This document shows, piece by piece, positions 57,279 to 64,000 of a stretch of DNA of 64,000 nt (the stretch's first letter is position 1; each line of letters begins with the position of its first letter). Source of the DNA: RGIG5612 sp045546255 (lineage in GTDB: Bacteria > Bacillota > Clostridia > Lachnospirales > Lachnospiraceae); the NCBI GenBank assembly GCA_045546255.1, contig JAZQCK010000078.1, positions 1-64,000 of the forward strand, read 5' to 3'. The notes below the pieces were generated by a model. That model worked only from the letters and a program-made list of their open reading frames with translations, made no database searches and was not told where the DNA came from. Made by a program: the position numbers and the translations under genes.

Positions 57279-59663
57279 TCAGACGCCACCGCCATCACCG
57301 CCGCCTTCACCGCCTTCGCCGCCTTCACCGCCGCCATCGATTGGCTCAACGGAGCCACCATCGATTGGCTCAACGGAGCCACCATCACCGCCGGTATCTT
57401 CACCGCCGCCATCATCAATGACCGGTTCAGGTGCCACGGCCTCCGTAGATGCGGTCTCTTCCGTCTCATCTTCTTCTACATAGACTTCCGGAACCGGACC
57501 TGGTTCAGCAATATAGGTGAAGTCATCGTTTTCAGACATCTGGAGTGCTACGACTTCCTCACCTGCATACAGTGCGCGGAGCATTTCCTGAATATTGCGG
57601 ATGGACTGTGCATACGGCATCGTGACATAAAGTCCCATATCGCCCATGGAGAAGGTTGCCTGCATCATGCCACCGCCTTCTGCGCTTGCCTTTGTGATCG
57701 TCCAGCCGCCACCTTCTGCCAGCTGTTTCTTAACGAGTGCAGAAATACCTTCTTTCGGCATGTTAGTGATACAGCATTTCTCCAGCGTCTTGATCAGCTG
57801 TGAATAAGCAGTAAAGCCGGCAGAGGAGAGGAGCTTATTAATGATCGCCTCGATGACCATCTGCTGGTGACGTCCACGTTCATTATCGCCGTCTTCTAAG
57901 CTTTCACGCTCTCTGCAGTATTCCAGCGCATCCCATCCTCCAAGGTGGATCATTCCCTCCGGGAAGACCGTATCACTGTAAGAGAACTGGAATTCATACG
58001 GGTTATATAAGTCAATGCCGCCAAGTGCATTGATAATATCGATCAGGGAAGAGAAGTTGACCTTGCAGTAATAGTCAACATCATATCCATATAAAGCACT
58101 CATTGTGTCAATCTGGCACTGAACGCCATAGACGCCGGAGTGGGTCAGCTTATCCCGCATGCCGCCGGATACACCCGGGAGCTCTACATAATAGTCACGT
58201 GGGGTGTTGATCATAAGGACCTGGCGGGAGACCGGGTTCACAGCGATCAGCATATTGACGTCGGTACGACCGGAGATCGAAATATCTCCGTACTCATCAT
58301 TACCACTGATATAGAAGAGGAACGGCTGCGTCGTAACATCGACGTTGCTATTTGCCTTGATATCGACCTCTTCTTTGATCGTGATCGTCATGATGACACG
58401 CGTTTCTTCATCGTAGTTCGGATGACGCTCTTCCATCGCGGTCACAAAGTCGCGGTTATAAATGATCGCCTTGACCTCGCCGGAGTAGAGCGCATCGCAC
58501 TGATTTAATGCGGACACATAGTCCTTGGTTTTCGGCTCTTTACCGATGGCATCTTCAATATCATTGATCGCGGTATTCAAATTGATCGGCTCAAAGGTCG
58601 CCTGCGTACCAAAGGTATAATCCGCAGCATCCTCAATCTTCTGGGCCGGATCATTGGCCATAACAACGACATCGATATAGTCGATGTTATAAGCAACGTC
58701 TTCCGTTACTTTATCGATTGCCTTGTTAGTAATGATCATGTAGTAGTTACCGACGATCAAGACGATACAAAGAACGATCGAGAAGATCTTGCCGATCAAA
58801 GGTAGCTTTTTATAACGCTTAAACTGTGTAAAGAATACAAATCCCCAAAGGATTAAGAGTATTGCAACTAAAAGGATGAAATATCCGATTGGAAGCACAT
58901 CCAAAATGCTGAGCACGACGATCAGAGCGACGGAAAGTGCACCCTGAAGGGCAAGCATAATGATTCCGAAGATATCTTTCTTTAAGGTCTTTTTCGGCTT
59001 GCCGCTTTTTCCTGCGGTCTTATAGCCTCGCAGCGGACGCTCTGCAGACTGTGCGCCCTCGTTTCTGCTGCGCTGTGCAGCTGCGCTGGTTTCCGGACGG
59101 GAAGAGCGGGTTCTGCCTTCTTGAGACTGTGCGCGTTCTGCTCTTGCTCTTTGTGCAGTTCCTTGAGTTTCCGGGCGGGCTGTACGGGCTCTGCCTTCTT
59201 GAGTCTGTGCGCGTTCTGATCTAGTTCTTTGTGCAGTTCCAGCGGCTTCCGGACGAGCAGTGCGCCTTCTGCCGTCCGCCATCTGTGCGCGTTCCATTCT
59301 TGCTCTTTGAGCAGCTGCGCCAGCTTCGGGACGTGCAGCACGGGCTCTTCCTTCTACATTTTGCGCAGAGGAACGTCTTACCGGGCGTTCCGCTGCTTCT
59401 GCGTTCCGCTCCTCATAATGACTGCGGGATTGAGATGCACGTCTTCTTGCCGGGGACTCAGAAGAGGTGCGGCGTTCGCTTCGATAGAGTCTGTCAGCAC
59501 CGGAACTTCCGATGCCTCCCAGATCTTCGTTCAGATCATAATCTTCAAAAAGAAATTGTTCATGGTTCAGTTCGCCGGAAGAACGCCGGCTCTTTCGGCT
59601 TCCGATGATATCTAGATCTTCAGATCGACGGCTTTGATTGTCTGTTCGTCTGGTATATTTCAT
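57279..59663 (-). CDS. LytR-CpsA-Psr family protein with long repetitive tails
   Basis: 794 residues, about twice the usual size. Residues 1-225 are a highly basic low-complexity cytoplasmic region with an Ala/Arg/Glu-rich repeat of about 22 residues (RARTARPET...AQR). Three hydrophobic segments (about 230-320) lead to an outer accessory domain and then the LCP domain, with 'MLIAVNPVSRQVLMINTPRDYYVELPG' and 'GGIDLYNPYEF'. The end is acidic, then almost pure Gly/Glu/Asp with a duplicated octapeptide. LCP enzymes attach teichoic acids or other polymers from lipid carriers to peptidoglycan. Confidence 0.92.
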   Translation of the reverse strand: MKYTRRTDNQSRRSEDLDIIGSRKSRRSSGELNHEQFLFEDYDLNEDLGGIGSSGADRLYRSERRTSSESPARRRASQSRSHYEERNAEAAERPVRRSSAQNVEGRARAARPEAGAAAQRARMERAQMADGRRRTARPEAAGTAQRTRSERAQTQEGRARTARPETQGTAQRARAERAQSQEGRTRSSRPETSAAAQRSRNEGAQSAERPLRGYKTAGKSGKPKKTLKKDIFGIIMLALQGALSVALIVVLSILDVLPIGYFILLVAILLILWGFVFFTQFKRYKKLPLIGKIFSIVLCIVLIVGNYYMIITNKAIDKVTEDVAYNIDYIDVVVMANDPAQKIEDAADYTFGTQATFEPINLNTAINDIEDAIGKEPKTKDYVSALNQCDALYSGEVKAIIYNRDFVTAMEERHPNYDEETRVIMTITIKEEVDIKANSNVDVTTQPFLFYISGNDEYGDISISGRTDVNMLIAVNPVSRQVLMINTPRDYYVELPGVSGGMRDKLTHSGVYGVQCQIDTMSALYGYDVDYYCKVNFSSLIDIINALGGIDLYNPYEFQFSYSDTVFPEGMIHLGGWDALEYCRERESLEDGDNERGRHQQMVIEAIINKLLSSAGFTAYSQLIKTLEKCCITNMPKEGISALVKKQLAEGGGWTITKASAEGGGMMQATFSMGDMGLYVTMPYAQSIRNIQEMLRALYAGEEVVALQMSENDDFTYIAEPGPVPEVYVEEDETEETASTEAVAPEPVIDDGGGEDTGGDGGSVEPIDGGSVEPIDGGGEGGEGGEGGGDGGGV
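57337..57384. repeat. 24-bp tandem repeat in the LCP tail
   Basis: Two perfect 24-bp copies encode the doubled DGGSVEPI near the C-terminus, within GCC-rich microsatellite-like DNA (57287-57400). It is prone to slippage length change. Confidence 0.8.
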
Positions 59664-59907
59664 TCTTAAATCTCCAATATTGGTTATTAAAACGCATTCA
59701 TCTTATTCAATAAATGTGTTGAAAGGATGAATTCAGTCAAAATTTCTCCCTATTATAGTAGAAACATACCTGTTCTGGCAAGAAAAAAAGCCGTTTATGA
59801 CCGTAAACATGTATCTCGGGACCATTTTCGGCAGCAGATCCTTCCGGCATGCTATAGTCCGTGAGCAACGTTTTAATTATGGCTATTCAATCCAGGAGGC
59901 AGAAAAC

Positions 59908-60096
59908 ATGGTTATTTCAGTCAGAATCAGTGATGAAGAAGGCTATTTGATCAAGGCCTATGCAATGAAAAAGGGCATCACGGTATCCCATTTTCTAAGA
60001 CAGGCAATGGCCGATCAATTAGAAAATGATTACACATTTACAGCAGAAGAAATGGAGGTGATACGAGAACTTACGCCATATGATCCCCAATCTTAA
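59908..60096 (+). CDS. Ribbon-helix-helix protein (DUF6290/RelB-like)
   Basis: 62 residues from the ATG after CCAGGAGGC; a longer upstream frame has no support. The opening strand 'MVISVRISDEEGYLIKAYA' and the helix pair 'KKGITVSHFLRQAMADQLEND' match small antitoxin-like ribbon-helix-helix DNA-binding proteins. No toxin gene is adjacent: a terminator and upp follow. It may be an orphan regulator. Confidence 0.75.
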   Translation: MVISVRISDEEGYLIKAYAMKKGITVSHFLRQAMADQLENDYTFTAEEMEVIRELTPYDPQS

Positions 60097-60131
60097 AACA
60101 AATCTATTATGGGAAATACGAAATTTCAAAG

Positions 60132-60156
60132 GGCAGCGATAAAGCATTCGCTGTCC
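60132..60156 (+). terminator. Terminator of the ribbon-helix-helix gene
   Basis: GGCAGCGA/TCGCTGTC, an 8-bp stem with one G-T pair and a loop of eight, followed by CTTCTTCT. Confidence 0.6.
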
Positions 60157-60241
60157 TTCTTCTAATCTGGGAATTGAGTTGAAATCAGAGTCCTTGCGTG
60201 ATAAAATTTGTCTTGGTGAATATAATTCTAAGGAGGCAGAC

Positions 60242-60862
60242 ATGTTAACGGTTCTGGATCATTCGCTTATCAAACATAAATTATCGATCATGAGGGAAGC
60301 TGATACCTCCACCTATATTTTCAAACAAAACCTGGATGAGATCGCCAAACTGATGGCATATGAAGTGACGAGAGAGGTTCCGATCGTGGAAAAGAAGATC
60401 GTCACTCCTATTTGTGAAACGACAGGCTATGAAATGGCGGAGAAGATCGTGCTGGTTCCGATCCTGAGAGCAGGTATCGGACTGGTAGACGGTTTCCGTG
60501 ATATCATCCCGACTGCAAAGATCGGACATATCGGTATGTACCGTGATCATGATACACTGGAGCCGCATGAATACTATGCGAGATTCCCGAAAGACATGGA
60601 TAAATCCATCGTCATCGTTACAGATCCGATGCTGGCTACCGGCGGAAGTGCATCTGCAGCGATCACGAATATCAAAAAACGTGGTGCAAAGAAGATCATG
60701 CTGGTCTGCCTTGTAGGCGTACCGGAAGGCGTTGCACGAATCGAAAAAGATCATCCGGATGTGGATATCACGCTTGCCGCACTGGATGACCATCTGAACG
60801 AAAAAGGTTATATTGTCCCGGGTCTCGGCGATGCCGGAGACCGCCTGTTTGGAACAGACTGA
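60242..60862 (+). CDS. upp: Uracil phosphoribosyltransferase
   Basis: 206 residues from the ATG after AAGGAGG. It makes UMP from uracil and PRPP. Motifs include 'LVPILRAGIGLVDGF', the PRPP-binding 'VIVTDPMLATGGSA' and the C-terminal 'YIVPGLGDAGDRLFGT'. It is a stand-alone pyrimidine salvage gene here. Confidence 0.96.
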   Translation: MLTVLDHSLIKHKLSIMREADTSTYIFKQNLDEIAKLMAYEVTREVPIVEKKIVTPICETTGYEMAEKIVLVPILRAGIGLVDGFRDIIPTAKIGHIGMYRDHDTLEPHEYYARFPKDMDKSIVIVTDPMLATGGSASAAITNIKKRGAKKIMLVCLVGVPEGVARIEKDHPDVDITLAALDDHLNEKGYIVPGLGDAGDRLFGTD

Positions 60863-60993
60863 CGATTCACCTTTTCGACATAAAAACTTGTTATCATTGC
60901 ATTCAAAATCGGGAAAGGGAAGCCTTTCTTGGTTTTGTTGTTGTCTAAAAACAAAAAGGCTCATGCCGGCATAAATGCATTGGAGGAACCTTC

Positions 60994-62277
60994 GTGGGTG
61001 TTGATGAGAGAAATACCAATGATATGATCAAAACAGATGCATTCGCAAGAAGAATGCCCAGTCATAGAGGACAAAAACCTGCAAGGAGAAGACCGCAGCA
61101 GTCTCTTTCTGCTGCCCAGGTGACTCCTCCGGAGCCAAGACGGGAAAAGTTTCCAGCTGAAAACAGCGTGGAGCTTGCCGAAGTTCCGGCAGAAAAAGTG
61201 GAAGCAGTTCCTGCAGAGCCGGTTGTTGCGGAAGCAGAAACGGAGCTGGTAACAGAAGAGGAAGCTGCTGTAGAGGAAACCGTAGCAGCAGATGAAGCCG
61301 TAATTGAAGCAGAGATGGAAACTGTAGATTCTGCGGAACCGGAAACTGCTGAAGATCCAGAACCGGCGGTGGAAACTGCAGAGGAAACAGAGCCAGTTGA
61401 GGAAACTGCAGAACTCATAGAACCTGAAGATAAAGAAAAAGTGGACACAGAATCTGCAGACGAAGAATCCTCAGATCCAGAAGTAAAAGCGGAATCAGCC
61501 GGCGAAGAAGCAAAACAGCCGGAACAAAAAGTGAAAGCTGCGAAGAAGCCGGCCTCTAAGAAAACGGATGCGAAACAGATTTTTGGAAAAACCCGCAGGG
61601 GCTTTACAAACTTTGTAAAAAACCATAAACAGCTGACCGGCATCCTGGCGACCGTTCTTCTGATCATCATTGTGTTGATCGTTCTGGCGGCAACCGCTGG
61701 AGCAAAACACAGAAAAAGTGACAACTACATGGACCAGATCCGCAATCAGGAGATCAAGCTCAATGATGTTGCGGCAATCGATGATTTCTTTGTTTCCTAT
61801 TACACAGGACTATCTTCCGGAAACACCACAGAGCTTGAGGCCATGTTTGATGATCCGGCAAAAGCGAATATTACGACAGAAATTTCCACCATCGTGAACC
61901 AGTATGACAATTTCAAGGTCTATGTCACACCGGGAATCGAGGAAAATGATATCGTTGCATTTGTAGGCAACGACATCCACTTTGCCAATATTGATGCAAC
62001 GGCGCCGTCTGTAGACAGCTTTTACCTAAAATATGATAAAGAAGCGGCAGCACTTAAGATCTGCTCGGATATGTATACGGACCAGAATATCTTAAAATTC
62101 ATGAACCTGGTCTCTTATCGTGAGCCGATCCGCTCGCTGCTGACCGATACCAATAATCGCTTAAGCGATGCCTTAGCCGGCAACAAGGACTTGAATAACT
62201 TATATATTCTCATGCAGTCTATGACAGAATCTGCAGAGCAAGCGCCGGTTGCAGAAGAGACGACAGCGGAGGAGTAA
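60994..62277 (+). CDS. Acidic membrane protein upstream of dnaG
   Basis: 427 residues starting at GTG behind TTGGAGGAA. Residues about 45-185 are a Glu/Ala/Pro/Val-rich disordered region, followed by a Lys-rich stretch, one membrane helix (about 216-238) and an outer domain of about 180 residues ('NDVAAIDDFFVSYYTGLSSGN'). That outer segment resembles small NTF2-like or stalk domains of Clostridia, but I cannot name a function. Its stop overlaps the dnaG start (TAATG). Confidence 0.7.
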   Translation: MGVDERNTNDMIKTDAFARRMPSHRGQKPARRRPQQSLSAAQVTPPEPRREKFPAENSVELAEVPAEKVEAVPAEPVVAEAETELVTEEEAAVEETVAADEAVIEAEMETVDSAEPETAEDPEPAVETAEETEPVEETAELIEPEDKEKVDTESADEESSDPEVKAESAGEEAKQPEQKVKAAKKPASKKTDAKQIFGKTRRGFTNFVKNHKQLTGILATVLLIIIVLIVLAATAGAKHRKSDNYMDQIRNQEIKLNDVAAIDDFFVSYYTGLSSGNTTELEAMFDDPAKANITTEISTIVNQYDNFKVYVTPGIEENDIVAFVGNDIHFANIDATAPSVDSFYLKYDKEAAALKICSDMYTDQNILKFMNLVSYREPIRSLLTDTNNRLSDALAGNKDLNNLYILMQSMTESAEQAPVAEETTAEE

Positions 62278-64000
62278 TGTTCTATCCACAGGAAGTGATC
62301 GATCAGGTCATTGAGGCCAACAATATTGTGGATGTCATCGGAAGTTATGTGAGACTGACCAAGAAAGGGTCCACGTACTTCGGGCTTTGTCCGTTTCATA
62401 ATGAGAAAACCCCGTCCTTTTCCGTCACGGATAATGGGGCAAAGCAGATGTATTACTGCTTTGGCTGTCATAAGGGAGGAAGCGTTCTGACTTTCGTCAT
62501 GAAATATGAGAACGCGACCTATCTTGACGCATTGAAAATGCTGGCGGACAGAGCCGGGATCGCACTTCCAAAACCGGATATCTCCAGAGAGGAAAGTGCC
62601 AGGGCAAAACGCAGGGAAGCTATTTTAGAGGTCAATAAAGAAGCCGCGAAGTATTTTTATCATCTGATGAAAAGCGAACGCGGAGCAAAGGCATATAGTT
62701 ATTTTAAAGACAGAGGACTGACCGACGAGACAATCACAGGTTTTGGCCTGGGCTATTCGGATAAATACAGAGACGATCTGTACCGCTATCTGAAAAGTAA
62801 AAACTTTTCGGACGAGATCATTAAGGCGTCCGGGCTTTGCACGATCAAAGAGACAGATACGCATGATTACTTCTGGAACCGTGCCATGTTTCCAATCATG
62901 GACGTTCGGAGCAAGGTCGTTGCCTTTGGCGGCAGAGTGATGGGAGACGGGGAGCCGAAATATCTGAATTCCCCGGAAACGGAATGCTTTAACAAACGAA
63001 AAACCTTATATGGCCTTCATGTGGCAAAGCGCCACAAAGGAAAAGAACTGATCCTCGTGGAAGGCTATATGGATGTGATCTCTCTTCATCAGGCAGGCTT
63101 TACGAATGCGGTCGCATCCTTGGGAACGGCTCTGACAGAAGGGCATGCAGGAATCTTAAGGCGTTATACACAGAATGTCATTATCTCTTATGATTCCGAT
63201 TCCGCCGGACAGGATGCCGCATTACGAGCGATTCCAAAGCTTAGAGAAGCAGGGATTTCGGTCAAGATCGCAAATTTGAGTCCCTATAAAGATCCGGATG
63301 AGCTGATCAAAGCAGAAGGGGCAGAAGAATATAGCAAGAGGCTTAAGAATGCGCAAAACAGTGTCCTTTTTGAGATCCACTGCATGCAGCCTTCCTATGA
63401 CCTGAATGATCCGGATGAGAGTACCAAATTTTTTAACGAGGTTGCCCGCCGGCTCAGCCGATTTACGGATGGGATGGAGCAGGAAAATTATGTGAAGGCT
63501 GTCTCGAAAGAATTCGGAATGGATTATGCGCTGCTGAAAGATAAAACAAAAAAACTGGCTTTAAGCAGCGATAATATAACAAGATACGAACCGGTACGGC
63601 CATTGCCGACAAAGAAAGAGGAAAACAGCAAAGCACTTTTGATCTGTCAAAAGACCATCCTTTCAAAAATGGCGCAGGATCCGTCATTATATGACAAGAT
63701 CAGTCAGGTGATTGATGAGAACGATTTTGACCTGTCGCCCTGTAAGGAGATTGCAATACTGCTGTTTCCACAGCTTCGGCAAGGAAAGTTTGATCCGGTT
63801 GGTATCATAAGCAGCTTTGAAGAGCCGGAAGTGCAGGAAGAGGCTGCGGCTGTTTTAGATTCACGTACAGACAATGAAATTGAAAAAGAAGAGCTTTATA
63901 AGCAGCTCAACGAGTGTGTGATACGGATCAAGCTGAACAGCATTAACAAGCAATTAGAAGAGGAGCAGGATCTGTCCAGAATGGTGGAGCTCAAACGGGA
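62277..64000 (+). CDS. dnaG: DNA primase, 3' end outside the window
   Basis: At least 574 residues. The CHC2 zinc finger has Cys38, His41, Cys61 and Cys64 (LCPFHNEKTPSF; YCFGCHKGG). The RNA-polymerase domain has 'EGYMDVISLHQAGF', 'ASLGTAL' and 'IISYDSDSAGQDA', the Toprim acidic residues. The final helicase-binding part is nearly complete at the window edge. Primase makes RNA primers for replication. It begins on the last base of the preceding stop codon. Confidence 0.95.
   Translation, partial: MFYPQEVIDQVIEANNIVDVIGSYVRLTKKGSTYFGLCPFHNEKTPSFSVTDNGAKQMYYCFGCHKGGSVLTFVMKYENATYLDALKMLADRAGIALPKPDISREESARAKRREAILEVNKEAAKYFYHLMKSERGAKAYSYFKDRGLTDETITGFGLGYSDKYRDDLYRYLKSKNFSDEIIKASGLCTIKETDTHDYFWNRAMFPIMDVRSKVVAFGGRVMGDGEPKYLNSPETECFNKRKTLYGLHVAKRHKGKELILVEGYMDVISLHQAGFTNAVASLGTALTEGHAGILRRYTQNVIISYDSDSAGQDAALRAIPKLREAGISVKIANLSPYKDPDELIKAEGAEEYSKRLKNAQNSVLFEIHCMQPSYDLNDPDESTKFFNEVARRLSRFTDGMEQENYVKAVSKEFGMDYALLKDKTKKLALSSDNITRYEPVRPLPTKKEENSKALLICQKTILSKMAQDPSLYDKISQVIDENDFDLSPCKEIAILLFPQLRQGKFDPVGIISSFEEPEVQEEAAAVLDSRTDNEIEKEELYKQLNECVIRIKLNSINKQLEEEQDLSRMVELKR

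Noticed and set aside
59000..59400. CRISPR-like or VNTR array
   Set aside because: The repeats are in frame, degenerate and encode the Ala/Arg-rich N-terminus of the LCP protein; there are no spacers.
59908..60096. Toxin-antitoxin pair
   Set aside because: The ribbon-helix-helix protein resembles an antitoxin, but no toxin-like frame lies on either side; a terminator and upp follow.

Overview
The window looks like a chromosomal segment from an anaerobic, probably spore-forming Clostridia bacterium, most like the Lachnospiraceae. The basis is gene content: a pyrophosphate-type phosphofructokinase beside class II aldolase, the DUF2953-GerW pair, GerMN and SpoVB-like proteins, a zinc-type L28, a YloU-YloV-RecG run, and Gram-positive ribosome binding sites throughout. 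No rRNA, tRNA, CRISPR array, phage or complete insertion sequence was seen.

About 1-32 kb and 55.7-64 kb are housekeeping. From the left: the end of a SpoVB-type flippase; two related small membrane proteins; the DUF2953-GerW sporulation pair; convergent glycolytic genes (pfp, fba); rpmB; yloU-yloV-recG; a DNA uptake and processing stretch (comM, dprA, topA, comEA, comEC, holA) interrupted by a two-component system and a GerMN lipoprotein; infC-rpmI-rplT behind an attenuator-like leader; glnS; and a GT-C-like membrane protein. On the right: thiN, dut, a large LCP cell-wall protein, a ribbon-helix-helix protein, upp, and dnaG running off the end.

The accessory part is an island at about 32.5-55.6 kb, bracketed by two related TPR proteins. 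It holds two soluble fumarate-reductase-like FAD enzymes, two copies of a three-gene module (AprA/SdhA-like flavoprotein, two-cluster ferredoxin, iron-sulfur flavoprotein), two further iron-sulfur flavoproteins, two GPH-type transporters, two uroporphyrinogen-decarboxylase-fold proteins, a CocE/NonD-type hydrolase, two LysR regulators and two small unknown proteins. The second three-gene module is a diverged copy of the first: the ferredoxins match at 64 of 66 residues.

The most interesting observation is regulatory. A palindrome, ACAAC-N6-GTTGT, occurs at five places in the island (32493, 36250, 37875, 39004, 49584). At each, a TTC-type -35 begins 30.5-31.5 bp from the palindrome centre and a -10 follows after exactly 17 bp. 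This puts the palindrome near -65, where LysR-type activators normally bind, and each site faces an island gene. I infer an inducible system that imports an organic compound, hydrolyses or demethylates it, and uses it as an electron acceptor through soluble flavin and iron-sulfur carriers. The substrate cannot be read from the sequence.

Other notable points: a sensor kinase whose only sensible start is ATT; infC starting at ATC; a structured repeat family seen at three intergenic loci; and an 18-bp motif repeated three times downstream of glnS.
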